Assembly: GCA_900757195.1 (NCBI GenBank)
Contig: CAAEMZ010000052.1
Coordinates: forward strand, 1-57,419
Length of the DNA stretch: 57,419 bases
Direction of reading: 5' to 3'
DNA from: Lachnospiraceae bacterium
GTDB taxonomy: Bacteria > Bacillota > Clostridia > Lachnospirales > Lachnospiraceae
In this document: piece by piece, positions 34,899 through 43,985 of the stretch
Layout of the letters: every line of letters begins with the position of its first letter
Numbering within the stretch: the first letter of the stretch is position 1
Notes under the pieces: generated by a model
What the model was told of the DNA's origin: nothing
The model's input: only the letters and a program-made list of their open reading frames with translations
Database searches by the model: none
Position numbers and translations under genes: made by a program

Positions 34899-35846
34899 AT
34901 GCTGAAATATATGCTGAAACGTCTTGTGATCGTGCTTGTCGTCCTCTGGGCGGTGGCAACCCTCGTTTATTTTACGGTCCATGTGACACCGGGGGATACG
35001 GCAACGGCGATTCTTTATTCGGTTGGCGGTGAAAGCGCAGTGACCGAGGAAAATCTGGAGCGGGTCCGCAGCCGCTATGATCTGAACCGTCCCGTGCATG
35101 AACAATATCTGGAATGGGTGTCGGACGCCTTCCGGGGAGAGCTGGGGACCTCTTATAAATATAATAAGCCGGTGGCCTATATGCTGAAGCTGAGGGTGCC
35201 GAATACGATACGTCTGGGAATTACCGCGATTTTAATTTCTGTGGTCATTGCCATTCCTTTTGGCATTTTAAGCGCCCTTTATCACAATCGGCCGCTGGAT
35301 CATATCGGGCGTCTGTTTACCCTTGTGATTTCATCCTTTCCGTCCTTCTGGGTAGCGCTGGTGCTGATTATCGTCTGTTCTCTGAAACTAAAACTGTTTC
35401 CTGTGGGCGGCATGACTGGAGCAAAGAGCATTGTGCTTCCGGCAGTCACCCTTTCGCTGGGAATGATGGCGGCGACGGCACGGATGATGCGCAGCAGTAT
35501 GCTGGATGTGGTGAATCAGGATTATATCTGGGTGGCCCGGTCAAAGGGGATGAAGAAACACAAGATCATTACCCGGCATGCTCTGAGAAATGCCCTGCCG
35601 CCGATCGTCACGGTCATCGGCCTGCAGATTGGACATATTCTTGGCGGCGCTGTCGTTATTGAAAATATTTTCTCATGGCCGGGTGTGGGCGGACTGCTGA
35701 TTGACGCGATCAACGCCAAAGATACGCCGATGATTGAAGGCTGTGTGCTGATGATTGCCTTCGGGTATGCCGTCGTCAATCTCCTGGTGGATATTGTCTA
35801 TGCTTTTTTAGATCCAAGATTAAAATACAGCGGGGAGGATGGATGA
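34899..35846 (+). CDS. ABC transporter permease (DppB/NikB family)
   Basis: About 315 residues with six TM helices. It starts MLKYMLKRLVIVLVVLWAV as is typical for DppB-like subunits, and the cytoplasmic EAA loop (VARSKGMKKHKIITRHALRNALPP) docks to the ATPases. ATG 34899 has GGGAG about 10 bp upstream; the longer frame from 34851 would start inside the hairpin and is rejected. It overlaps the next permease by 4 bp. Confidence 0.93.
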   Translation: MLKYMLKRLVIVLVVLWAVATLVYFTVHVTPGDTATAILYSVGGESAVTEENLERVRSRYDLNRPVHEQYLEWVSDAFRGELGTSYKYNKPVAYMLKLRVPNTIRLGITAILISVVIAIPFGILSALYHNRPLDHIGRLFTLVISSFPSFWVALVLIIVCSLKLKLFPVGGMTGAKSIVLPAVTLSLGMMAATARMMRSSMLDVVNQDYIWVARSKGMKKHKIITRHALRNALPPIVTVIGLQIGHILGGAVVIENIFSWPGVGGLLIDAINAKDTPMIEGCVLMIAFGYAVVNLLVDIVYAFLDPRLKYSGEDG

Positions 35847-36673
35847 TGAACCGGAAGAATTACATATTGTATATCGGTGCGGGGCTTTCGCTGATTCTGG
35901 TATTTCTGACGCTGGCGGCGCCGTGGCTGGAACCCTATGATCCGACAAAGATGGAGCTTTCACAGAAATTTATGGCTCCCTGTCGGGAATTTATTTTCGG
36001 AACGGACCACCTGGGACGAGATATCTTCAGCCGGATTCTTGAAGGCTCCAGAGTTTCGCTCTCCGTTGCCGTTTTAGTGGTCGTATGCAGCGCTCTGGTG
36101 GGAATCCTTCTCGGAATGATTTCCGGTTATGCGGGCGGTGTTGTGGATATGGTAATTATGCGAATCGTGGATGTATTGCTGGCATTTCCGGCCATGATTT
36201 TTGCGCTGGCTCTTTCAACGATGATCGGGACCGGTCAGATGAATCTGATTATTGCTATTACGTGTATTCAGTGGACACGGTATGCCCGGATTGCCCGGGG
36301 TGAGGCGCTGATGCTTAAAAATGCCGAATATATCGAGGCGGCCCGGAGTATCGGAAATAATACGGTGCAGGTGCTTTTTAAATATGTTTTTCCAAATATT
36401 ATTTCCAAAATACTGATTATGGCGTCTATGGATATCGGCAGCATTATTCTTTACTGTGCGTCATTGAGCTTTCTCGGGCTCGGCGCTCAGCCGCCGTCTC
36501 CCGACTGGGGCGTGATGATTAGTGAAGGGAAGGACTACCTGCAATATGCACCGTGGCTGACCATTTTTCCGGGGCTTGCCATAGCGGTTTCAGCCCTGGC
36601 CTTTAATATGCTCGGCGACGGGCTCCGGGACAGGCTGGATCCCCGGATGAAAGAAGTCATAAGGACGGATTGA
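35843..36673 (+). CDS. ABC transporter permease (DppC/NikC family)
   Basis: 276 residues with an N-terminal TM segment followed by the five-helix BPD_transp_1 domain. The GTDHLGRDIFSRILEGSRVSL motif is diagnostic of DppC/NikC subunits, and the EAA loop (RIARGEALMLKNAEYIEAARSIG) is present. It pairs with the preceding DppB-like subunit. The start overlaps the previous stop (ATGA), and the ATPase gene follows 1 bp later. Confidence 0.93.
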   Translation: MMNRKNYILYIGAGLSLILVFLTLAAPWLEPYDPTKMELSQKFMAPCREFIFGTDHLGRDIFSRILEGSRVSLSVAVLVVVCSALVGILLGMISGYAGGVVDMVIMRIVDVLLAFPAMIFALALSTMIGTGQMNLIIAITCIQWTRYARIARGEALMLKNAEYIEAARSIGNNTVQVLFKYVFPNIISKILIMASMDIGSIILYCASLSFLGLGAQPPSPDWGVMISEGKDYLQYAPWLTIFPGLAIAVSALAFNMLGDGLRDRLDPRMKEVIRTD

Positions 36674-36674
36674 T

Positions 36675-37667
36675 ATGGATATGGAAAAATTACTGGAAAT
36701 AAAAAATCTGAATGTGGGTTTCCTGACAGGAAAGGAAAAAATTTCCGTGCTGGATGGCGTCACCTTCGATATCGGAGAAAACGAAGTGGTTGCCCTTGTC
36801 GGTGAGACGGGCTGCGGTAAATCGGTGACGGGAAGCGCCGTGCTGCATCTTCTTCCGGAAAATGCGGTCATTGACGGGGAAATCTTTTACAGGGGACAGG
36901 AAATAAGTCAGCTCAGTGAAGGGGCCTTTGACTGGCTTCGCGGTGAAAAAATCGCTGCAGTCCCTCAGAGTCCGTCCACATCGCTGGACCCGCTGATGAA
37001 GGTCGGCGATCAGGTGGCCGAATGTGTGACGATGGGAAACCGTCAGAATAAAGAAACGTGGCGGGCAATCAGGAAAAAAATCTACCATATGTTTCACCGC
37101 CTCGGTCTTCCGAAGGAGAAGGATGTCTATAATGCTTATCCGAGCCAGCTCAGCGGCGGTATGAACCAGCGGATTCTCATTTCCATGGGGGCAGTCACTG
37201 GGCCGGAGCTGCTTGTTGTGGATGAACCGACAAAGGCGGTCGACTGGATTTTACGGAAGGAAGTCGTGGAGGTCCTTCGTCAGATGAAGGAGGAAATGAA
37301 GTGTTCCATGCTGCTTATCACCCATGATTTCGGCGCGGCCAGCCGTCTGGCGGACCGGATCGGCGTCATGTACTGCGGTCAGATCGTGGAAATCGGGGAA
37401 ACACAGCAGATTTTAAAATACCCTCAGCATCCGTATACAAAGGGGCTGATCGGCGCCATGCCGTCCAGAGGGTTTCAGGTAATGGAAGGGTTTATGCCGT
37501 CTTTTTCCGATGTGCCGGAGGGCTGCCGGTTTGAACCCCGGTGCAGCCGGCGAAGGGACGTCTGTGCCCGGAAGGTTCCGGAAATGTACAGCGGCGACGG
37601 CGGCAGTCAGGTGCGCTGTTTTTTCTGCCAGCCGGAAGAATTAAAGGAGGATGGCTGTCATGCTTGA
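36675..37667 (+). CDS. ABC transporter ATP-binding protein (DppD/NikD family)
   Basis: 330 residues. Walker A is GETGCGKS, the signature is LSGGMNQRIL, and Walker B is LLVVDEPTKAVD. The C-terminal oligopeptide/dipeptide ABC domain carries a cysteine-rich motif (CRFEPRCSRRRDVC) like the Fe-S-containing tail of this subfamily. The usual DEPTTALDV reads DEPTKAVDW here, a small departure near the D-loop. It hydrolyses ATP at the cytosolic face together with the next gene product, which it overlaps by 8 bp. Confidence 0.93.
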   Translation: MDMEKLLEIKNLNVGFLTGKEKISVLDGVTFDIGENEVVALVGETGCGKSVTGSAVLHLLPENAVIDGEIFYRGQEISQLSEGAFDWLRGEKIAAVPQSPSTSLDPLMKVGDQVAECVTMGNRQNKETWRAIRKKIYHMFHRLGLPKEKDVYNAYPSQLSGGMNQRILISMGAVTGPELLVVDEPTKAVDWILRKEVVEVLRQMKEEMKCSMLLITHDFGAASRLADRIGVMYCGQIVEIGETQQILKYPQHPYTKGLIGAMPSRGFQVMEGFMPSFSDVPEGCRFEPRCSRRRDVCARKVPEMYSGDGGSQVRCFFCQPEELKEDGCHA

Positions 37668-38424
37668 AGTTCGACATTTGAATAAAACCTATCGCTCGGG
37701 ATTTTTCGGCAAACGGAAGGCAGAGGCGGTCAGAGATGTTTCTTTCCGGATTGAAGACGGTGAGATTTTTGGCCTTATCGGTGAGAGCGGTTCGGGAAAA
37801 ACGACCATTACCCGGATGATTGCCGGACTTTTAAAACCGACTTCGGGAAGTATTATCTATGAGGGCCAGGATCTGGTCCGGGCAAATGCCAGGGCGTGGC
37901 ATGGGCTGCGCCGGGAAATCCAGGTTGTTTTCCAGCATCCCCAGATGACCTTCCATCCGCGGAAGGATATTTATTTTGCCTGTGCGGAACCGATCCGTCT
38001 CTATCATCTCGACCGCCATAAGAGTGAAAAAGAGATGATCGGCCACATGATGGGCAGAGTCGGTATCCCGGAAGATCAGTGGCATAAGTATCCTCATGAA
38101 ATCAGCGGCGGGCAGGCACAGCGGATTGCAATCGCGAGGGCGCTGGCGCTGAATCCGAAGCTTTTAATCTGTGACGAGCCGACGTCCATGCTGGATGTAT
38201 CGGTCCAGGCCCAGATTCTGAGGCTTCTGCTCCGGGCCAACGAAAAATATCATGTGGCCATGCTGTTTATTTCCCATGATCTGGAGGTCATTCAGGCGGT
38301 CTGCCAGCGGGTGGCGGTCATGTATGAGGGAGAAATCGTGGAAATGGGAACAGTGGATGAGGTTTTCAACCATCCAAAGCATACATATACAAAAAAATTA
38401 CTGGCGGCCCATATGCCGGTATAA
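37660..38424 (+). CDS. ABC transporter ATP-binding protein (DppF/NikE family)
   Basis: About 254 residues with Walker A GESGSGKT, Q-loop VVFQHPQMTF, signature ISGGQAQRIAIARAL and Walker B LLICDEPTSMLD. The ATG at 37651 directly abuts AAAGGAGG, so ATG 37660 with 9-bp spacing is the likelier start. It is the second ATPase of the heterodimer and the last gene of the operon before a terminator. It is shorter than DppF because it lacks a C-terminal extension, as NikE does. Confidence 0.93.
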   Translation: MLEVRHLNKTYRSGFFGKRKAEAVRDVSFRIEDGEIFGLIGESGSGKTTITRMIAGLLKPTSGSIIYEGQDLVRANARAWHGLRREIQVVFQHPQMTFHPRKDIYFACAEPIRLYHLDRHKSEKEMIGHMMGRVGIPEDQWHKYPHEISGGQAQRIAIARALALNPKLLICDEPTSMLDVSVQAQILRLLLRANEKYHVAMLFISHDLEVIQAVCQRVAVMYEGEIVEMGTVDEVFNHPKHTYTKKLLAAHMPV

Positions 38425-38457
38425 ATAAAGACGAAGGCCGGAAACGGTCCGGTTTGA

Positions 38458-38500
38458 AGAGACTGAGTTTGTGATGAAAAAACTTCGGTCTCTTTTTTTA
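38458..38500 (+). terminator. Rho-independent terminator of the ABC transporter operon
   Basis: AGAGACTGAGTTT pairs with AAACTTCGGTCTCT (with G-U pairs and a bulge), followed by seven or more T residues. Confidence 0.82.
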
Positions 38501-38587
38501 TACCCACAGGGCATACCGCATTTTTGGGTATATCCGGTAAAAATATGTACATACTAGTCTTAAATGAAAGGAAGGCAGGAAGCAGAA

Positions 38588-39673
38588 ATGAAGGACAGGA
38601 CTTATTTTGAAATACGTCTGGAGAGTTTGGGCGGCCTTGGGGCAAATTTATGCGGAAAAATGCTCGGCGAGCTCGGGGTTAAATATCTGGGACTGAACGG
38701 TTCGGCTTTTTCCAGTTATGGTTCTGAAAAGCGGGGGTCACCGGTCAGCGCTTTTATACGATGGTGCGGCGGCGATCAGGAGATCCTCATTAACAGTCCG
38801 GTGCAGACGCCGGATATTCTCGGCATTTTTCAGGAGAGCATTTTGAAGAATTACCCATGGCCGGATATAAAAGAACTGCCGGGAAAGATCATTATCAATA
38901 CGTCGAAAGGGGCTGCGGCGTTGGCGGAAAGCTATCCGTGGCTGTCGGGAGCGGTTTATTTTCTTGACGGTATCGCCATCGCCATGCAGACCAAAAGCCG
39001 GATGAATATGATTATGCTCGGGGCCATGTTTAAGGCGCTGGAAAATGAAGAAATTTTGCAGGGACAGCCCCTTTTGGATGTGGGACGGAAGATGGTGGAG
39101 GAAACCGTCGGCAGAAAATATCCGGAGCTGCTGGAAGTGAATATGAAAGGGCTGATGGCGGGCTATGCCCTGACAGAGAAAGTGTCGATGCAGCCAAAAA
39201 CCGGGGAACCGAAGCTGCCGGAAGCCGAAAAATGGGTATGGGGGTATGAAAATGCGCCGATTGGCGGCGTGAACCCTCTGGCAGGGAGCATGGCTTCCAA
39301 TGATCTGTCGCCATCCCGCAGCGGTTATATGCCTCTGTTTGTCGAATCGAAATGTATTCACTGCGGGCTGTGTGATTCAACCTGCCCGGATATGGTGTTC
39401 CAGTTTAAAAAGGGGGACTACAAGGGAAAGGTGCGGATGATGAACCGTGGGCTGGATTATCATTACTGTAAAGGCTGTCTGCGATGTGTCGACGTCTGTC
39501 CGACCAATGCGCTGGTTGTCGGAAAAGAAGCGGAGCATCCGAATCCGGAATGGTTTACGACGGATAAAGATTTAGTGGCGGCAAATATCCGGTGGACCAA
39601 AAAAGCAGCAGATGCTTATATTACCGGAGAAGGTTATCTGGCGGAACGCCGTGTGGACGGAGGTGTGAAATAG
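38588..39673 (+). CDS. 2-Oxoacid:ferredoxin oxidoreductase, fused gamma-delta subunit
   Basis: About 361 residues. Residues ~1-190 form the gamma domain (LESLGGLGANLCGKMLGELG; FSSYGSEKRGSPVSAFIR). The C-terminal ~110 residues form the delta ferredoxin domain with two 4Fe-4S motifs (CIHCGLCDSTCP and CKGCLRCVDVCP). It passes electrons from the TPP site to ferredoxin in CoA-dependent oxidation of a 2-oxoacid. ATG 38588 has AGGA about 7 bp upstream. The stop TAG shares one base with the GTG start of the alpha-beta gene. Pyruvate, 2-oxoglutarate or branched-chain oxoacid cannot be told apart by eye. Confidence 0.92.
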   Translation: MKDRTYFEIRLESLGGLGANLCGKMLGELGVKYLGLNGSAFSSYGSEKRGSPVSAFIRWCGGDQEILINSPVQTPDILGIFQESILKNYPWPDIKELPGKIIINTSKGAAALAESYPWLSGAVYFLDGIAIAMQTKSRMNMIMLGAMFKALENEEILQGQPLLDVGRKMVEETVGRKYPELLEVNMKGLMAGYALTEKVSMQPKTGEPKLPEAEKWVWGYENAPIGGVNPLAGSMASNDLSPSRSGYMPLFVESKCIHCGLCDSTCPDMVFQFKKGDYKGKVRMMNRGLDYHYCKGCLRCVDVCPTNALVVGKEAEHPNPEWFTTDKDLVAANIRWTKKAADAYITGEGYLAERRVDGGVK

Positions 39674-41922
39674 TGGCAGAAGAAAATAAGCGGGCGCCTC
39701 AGAAGGTGCTTTTTGAAAGCGGAAATGAACTGGCAGCCTATGCGGCAAAGCAGATTAATTATCATGTCATGGGCTATTATCCGATTACGCCTTCAACTCA
39801 GATTGCAGAAAATCTGGATGCAATGCGGGCAGAAGGACTTCATGATATATCCCTGGTGGCAGCGGAGGGCGAACACAGTGCGGCGGGCATCTGCTATGGC
39901 GCTTCAGCCTGCGGCGGCCGGGTTTTTAATGCGACCAGCGCCAATGGGCTTTTATATGCGCTGGAGCAGCTTCCGGTCCAGTCGGGAACCCGGTTTCCGA
40001 TGGTCATGAATGTGGCCTGCCGGACGGTTTCCGGCCCTTTATCGATTAAAGGCGACCACAGCGATATTATGTATGCGCTGAATACGGGCTGGGTCATTTT
40101 ATTTGCGGATACGCCCCAGGCGGTCTACGACATGAACATCTGCGGTCTGAAACTGGCGGAAAAAGTCAATCTTCCGGTCATTGTAGCTTTTGACGGATTT
40201 TTTACGAGTCATCAGAAGCGGCGGTGTGAAGTCTTTGAATTTGATGAAAATGTCCGCGAATTTATTGGCGAGCGGAAGCCGGAAGTGGATTTGCTCGATA
40301 TGGAGCATCCCGTGACCATCGGTTCTTACATGAATGAACCGGATATTATTAATAATAAATATCAGCTCCATCAGGCCATGAAGCTGGCGGCGTCCTGGCT
40401 GCCGACCATCTATGAGGAATATGAAAAAATTTCCGGAAGAAATTACGGTCTGGTGCGTGAATGTCAGATGGCAGATGCCCAAACAGCGATTTTTATTCTC
40501 GGTTCTGCCTATCATACAGCCCGGGCGGCCGTACACAAACTGCGTTCGGAGGGAAAACGGGCCGGTGTATTTACAGCCAGTGTGCTTCGTCCCTTTCCGG
40601 CGAAGGCTCTCTATGAAATATGCAAAAATGTGAAAACAGTGATCGTAGCCGACCGTCAGGACAGCTATGGCGCCGGCGGGGGAAATATGACCCTCGAGAT
40701 CAAGGCCATGCTCCAGAGCTTTGGCAGAGGAGATATCCGGGTCCTTTCTCGGATTTATGGTCTGGGCGGCAAAGATTTTTATGCGTCGGATGCGGAGGCG
40801 CTTTTCATGGAAGGAGAAAATCCGGATGCAAAAGCCTTTGATTATGTGGGAATCACTCCGGGTCATGGCGGCCGGGAAGAAATGAAGTATTATGAACCGC
40901 TGACAAAAGCGGTGTCCTCGCCGGAAATTCTGAAACGCAGTGTGAACCCTGAAAACGGCCATTTGCTTGTGGAAAACGCCCGGATCAGCGATCTGACAGC
41001 CATGCCGAAACGGCTCAGTCCGGGCCATGGGGCCTGTCCGGGGTGTGGTATTCCCGTCAATGTCAATCTGCTGTTAAAGGGGATTGAAGGTCATGTCGTC
41101 CTTCTTTTTCAGACGGGCTGCGGCATGGTGGTGACAACGGGATATCCGAAAACCTGCTTTAAAGTACCGTATATTCACAACCTGTTCCAAAACGGGGCCG
41201 CAACCCTGTCCGGCGTTGTGGAAATGTTTCATCAGCGGCAGAAACGCCGGGAATTTCCGGCGGGAGATATTACGTTTATTATGGTCAGCGGCGACGGCGG
41301 TATGGACATCGGTCTCGGATCGGCGATCGGAGCGGCTCTGCGGGGAAGTCATCTGATTCTTTTGGAATATGATAATGGCGGCTATATGAATACGGGGTAT
41401 CAGTTATCCTATTCTACGCCAAAGGGAGCCCGGAGTTCCACATCTCATGTGGGACCGGCCCAGTACGGAAAAACATTTTTCCATAAGGATACGGCGGCAA
41501 TCATGGCGGCCACAGGGATGCCTTATGTGGCGACGGCAGCCGAATCTAATCCGGCAGATTTTGTGCGTAAGGCGGCAAAAGCTCAGTTTTATGCCAAATC
41601 CGAGGGGATGGCCTATATCCGGTGTCTGTCGGCCTGTCCGCTGAACTGGTCGGATAAGCCTCAGGAAGAGCGTAAGGTTATCGGAAAAGCTGTGGACTGC
41701 TGTTATTTTCCGCTTTACGAAGTGGAAAAAGGCCAGACCAATTTGAGCTACAACCCGGAAACGGGCAATAAAAAAGCGCCGGTTCTGGACTGGCTGGCGA
41801 TGATGGGACGTACAAAGCATTTGGTGAGCCCCGCTTACAAAGAAGTCACCGACAGTATCCAGAAAGAGGTGGACCGCCGTTGGGAGCGTCTGAAAGCTCT
41901 GTCGGAGCATCCCTTATTATAA
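39673..41922 (+). CDS. 2-Oxoacid:ferredoxin oxidoreductase, fused alpha-beta subunit
   Basis: About 749 residues. The alpha part (~1-400) begins GNELAAYAAKQINYHVMGYYPITPSTQ. The beta part (~430-749) holds the TPP-binding GDGGMDIG to NGGYMNTG motif and cluster cysteines (GHGACPGCGIP). The enzyme decarboxylates a 2-oxoacid on TPP and makes acyl-CoA with reduced ferredoxin, a central anaerobic reaction. GTG 39673 overlaps the previous stop and has GGAGGTG about 8 bp upstream; the longer open frame is not needed. Two bipartite fusions in this order differ from the single-chain PFOR common in Clostridia. Confidence 0.93.
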   Translation: MAEENKRAPQKVLFESGNELAAYAAKQINYHVMGYYPITPSTQIAENLDAMRAEGLHDISLVAAEGEHSAAGICYGASACGGRVFNATSANGLLYALEQLPVQSGTRFPMVMNVACRTVSGPLSIKGDHSDIMYALNTGWVILFADTPQAVYDMNICGLKLAEKVNLPVIVAFDGFFTSHQKRRCEVFEFDENVREFIGERKPEVDLLDMEHPVTIGSYMNEPDIINNKYQLHQAMKLAASWLPTIYEEYEKISGRNYGLVRECQMADAQTAIFILGSAYHTARAAVHKLRSEGKRAGVFTASVLRPFPAKALYEICKNVKTVIVADRQDSYGAGGGNMTLEIKAMLQSFGRGDIRVLSRIYGLGGKDFYASDAEALFMEGENPDAKAFDYVGITPGHGGREEMKYYEPLTKAVSSPEILKRSVNPENGHLLVENARISDLTAMPKRLSPGHGACPGCGIPVNVNLLLKGIEGHVVLLFQTGCGMVVTTGYPKTCFKVPYIHNLFQNGAATLSGVVEMFHQRQKRREFPAGDITFIMVSGDGGMDIGLGSAIGAALRGSHLILLEYDNGGYMNTGYQLSYSTPKGARSSTSHVGPAQYGKTFFHKDTAAIMAATGMPYVATAAESNPADFVRKAAKAQFYAKSEGMAYIRCLSACPLNWSDKPQEERKVIGKAVDCCYFPLYEVEKGQTNLSYNPETGNKKAPVLDWLAMMGRTKHLVSPAYKEVTDSIQKEVDRRWERLKALSEHPLL

Positions 41923-41949
41923 TTTCAGAAAATATCAGGAGGATTTAAA

Positions 41950-42564
41950 ATGGATTTCAGAGAAAGTGAAACAGTCAAAAACTTAATGCGTGCTTTTGCC
42001 GGAGAAAGTCAGGCCAGAAATCGATATACCATGGCGGCGTCTCAGGCAAAGGCCAATGGCCTCTATGTGATTGAAACCGTATTTACCTTTACGGCCGACC
42101 AGGAAAAAGAACACGCGAAATTATTTTACCGTCATTTAAAAGATATGGCCGGAGAGACCATCGCCATTGACGGCGGTTATCCGGTGGATATTGATCCGGA
42201 AATGGCAAAGCTTCTGCGGATGGCGCAGCATAACGAGCTGGAAGAATACGGCGATGTTTATAAAAATTTTGGTGACACAGCCAAACAGGAAGGTTTCGAG
42301 GTTATCGGAAATCTCTTTCATAATATCGCAGAAATCGAGAAAACCCATGCGGATCGATTCGAGCATTTTGCCCGGCTTCTGGAAAATGGACAGCTTTTTG
42401 TGTCCGAGCAGGAAACGGGATGGATGTGTCTCAACTGCGGCTATATTTATAATGGAAAAGAAGCGCCGAAGGTGTGTCCGGTCTGCCAGCATCCTCAGGG
42501 CTACTTTATCCGTCAGGTCATGGCGCCCTTTGATTTTTCGCAGATGAAGGGCTGTGGCTGCTAA
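41950..42564 (+). CDS. rbr: Rubrerythrin
   Basis: 204 residues. The N-terminal four-helix ferritin-like domain carries the di-iron carboxylates and histidines (AGESQARNRY, DQEKEHAKLF, EIEKTHADRF). The C-terminal rubredoxin-like domain binds one iron with two Cys pairs (CLNCGY and CPVCQHP). It reduces hydrogen peroxide with electrons from rubredoxin or NADH in the cytosol, protecting oxygen-labile Fe-S enzymes such as the oxidoreductase just upstream. An AGGAGG site precedes the ATG; a terminator follows. Confidence 0.97.
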   Translation: MDFRESETVKNLMRAFAGESQARNRYTMAASQAKANGLYVIETVFTFTADQEKEHAKLFYRHLKDMAGETIAIDGGYPVDIDPEMAKLLRMAQHNELEEYGDVYKNFGDTAKQEGFEVIGNLFHNIAEIEKTHADRFEHFARLLENGQLFVSEQETGWMCLNCGYIYNGKEAPKVCPVCQHPQGYFIRQVMAPFDFSQMKGCGC

Positions 42565-42579
42565 ATCATTTTAAAAGAT

Positions 42580-42632
42580 CAGGCTGGTAAATCCTTAGTG
42601 TATAAAAGAGGGATATGCCAGCCTGTTTTTTT
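42580..42632 (+). terminator. Rho-independent terminator of rubrerythrin gene
   Basis: CAGGCTGG (42580-42587) / CCAGCCTG (42618-42625) with an inner ATCC/GGAT pair, then seven T residues. Confidence 0.88.
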
Positions 42633-42737
42633 GAACGAAAATCTTTCAGATGCATCCTTAAAAAGTATATGTTATACTGGAATCCAGATAATTACAGAGA
42701 AATACATTGAAAAAAATAATAAACAGGAGTTATGAAA

Positions 42738-43904
42738 ATGAATATAAAAGAAATATGTCCGGTTCATAAAAAATGCGGCGGCTGCCATTATCAGGGCGTT
42801 TCCTATGAAGAACAGTTAAGAGTGAAAGAAAAGATGGTCGGAAAATTAATGGGAAAATTCTGCAAAGTCCATCCCATTATCGGAATGGAAAATCCATATC
42901 ATTACCGGAATAAGGTCCATGCGGTTTTTGACAGAGACCACAGAGGAAATATTATTTCCGGCGTTTATAAAGAAGGAACCCATCAGGTGATTCCGGTGGA
43001 ATCCTGTATGATCGAAGACCAGTTGGCAGATGCGATCATCGGGACGATTCGGAAGCTATGTAAATCTTTCAAAATTAAAACCTATGATGAGGATACCGGA
43101 TACGGCCTTCTGCGTCATGTTCTTGTAAAACGGGGCTTTGCCACCGGGCAGGTGATGGTCGTTCTGGTCACCGGTTCTCCGGTATTTCCATCCCGAAATA
43201 ATTTTGTCAAAGCCCTTCGGAAAGAGCATCCGGAAATTACAACGATCATTCACAACATTAATGATAAGCGGACGAGTATGGTCCTCGGTGAACGGGAAAA
43301 GGTGATGTACGGCAAAGGCTATATTGAGGATATCCTCTGCGGCAAAAAATTTCGTATTTCTGCGAAATCTTTTTATCAGGTCAATCCGGTTCAGACGGAA
43401 GTGCTTTATAAAAAGGCCATTGAAGCGGCCGGATTTACAGGGAAGGAACATGTTATTGATGCTTACTGCGGAATCGGAACCATCGGCATGATTGCCAGCG
43501 ATCATGTGGCATCCGTTGTGGGTGTGGAGCTTAACCGGGATGCTGTCCGGGATGCCATTGGAAATGCAAAGGCCAACGGTATTAAAAATGTCCGCTTTGT
43601 ATGCGATGACGCCGGGAAATTTATGGTCAAACTGGCGGCTGCGGCTCAGAAGGATGCAGACATCAAAGTGCCGGATGTGGTGCTGATGGACCCGCCGCGC
43701 AGCGGAAGTGACGAAGCTTTCTTAAAGTCTCTGGTGAAAATGGGGCCGGAGACGGTGGTCTATGTTTCATGTAATCCGGTGACGCTGGAACGGGATGTGA
43801 AATGGCTGGAAAAAAACGGATATAAGGCCAAAGGCGTCTGGCCGGTAGATATGTTTCCTTTCACGGAACATGTGGAAAGTATCTGTCTTTTAAGCCGTAA
43901 ATAA
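42738..43904 (+). CDS. rlmD: 23S rRNA (uracil-C5)-methyltransferase, RlmD/RumA family
   Basis: About 388 residues. The N-terminus has the 4Fe-4S cysteines CPVHKKCGGC, then a SAM-binding fold (VIDAYCGIGTIG), motif DPPRSG and the catalytic SCNPVTLERD whose cysteine attacks uracil C6. It methylates a uridine in 23S rRNA; which position (1939 or 747) is not resolved. ATG 42732 is only 2 bp from AGGAG, so ATG 42738 is preferred. Its 3' end borders the prophage, and it is the likely integration target. Confidence 0.93.
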   Translation: MNIKEICPVHKKCGGCHYQGVSYEEQLRVKEKMVGKLMGKFCKVHPIIGMENPYHYRNKVHAVFDRDHRGNIISGVYKEGTHQVIPVESCMIEDQLADAIIGTIRKLCKSFKIKTYDEDTGYGLLRHVLVKRGFATGQVMVVLVTGSPVFPSRNNFVKALRKEHPEITTIIHNINDKRTSMVLGEREKVMYGKGYIEDILCGKKFRISAKSFYQVNPVQTEVLYKKAIEAAGFTGKEHVIDAYCGIGTIGMIASDHVASVVGVELNRDAVRDAIGNAKANGIKNVRFVCDDAGKFMVKLAAAAQKDADIKVPDVVLMDPPRSGSDEAFLKSLVKMGPETVVYVSCNPVTLERDVKWLEKNGYKAKGVWPVDMFPFTEHVESICLLSRK

Positions 43905-43941
43905 GCGGGTTTGCGGGGGATGCAGTGTTGACAATTAAGGT

Positions 43942-43983
43942 TTTGTCTACTATTTGTCTACCAAATTTTAAATGGTAGACAAA
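43942..43983. other. Probable att/integrase-binding region
   Basis: Three copies of a GTCTAC-containing motif: TTTTGTCTAC (43942-43951), then TTTGTCTACCA (43953-43963) facing TGGTAGACAAA (43973-43983) as a perfect 11-bp inverted repeat. They lie between the rlmD stop and the integrase stop, as expected of an attachment-site arm. The exact core cannot be fixed without the other end. Confidence 0.5.
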
Positions 43984-43985
43984 TC

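Noticed and set aside
40099..41028. 309-codon minus-strand frame inside the alpha-beta oxidoreductase gene
   Set aside because: It is antisense to a well-conserved enzyme and its translation is rich in His, Arg and Phe, typical of a shadow frame.
43953..43983. Inverted repeat after rlmD as a bidirectional terminator
   Set aside because: No T-run follows on either strand. It fits integrase or att binding better.
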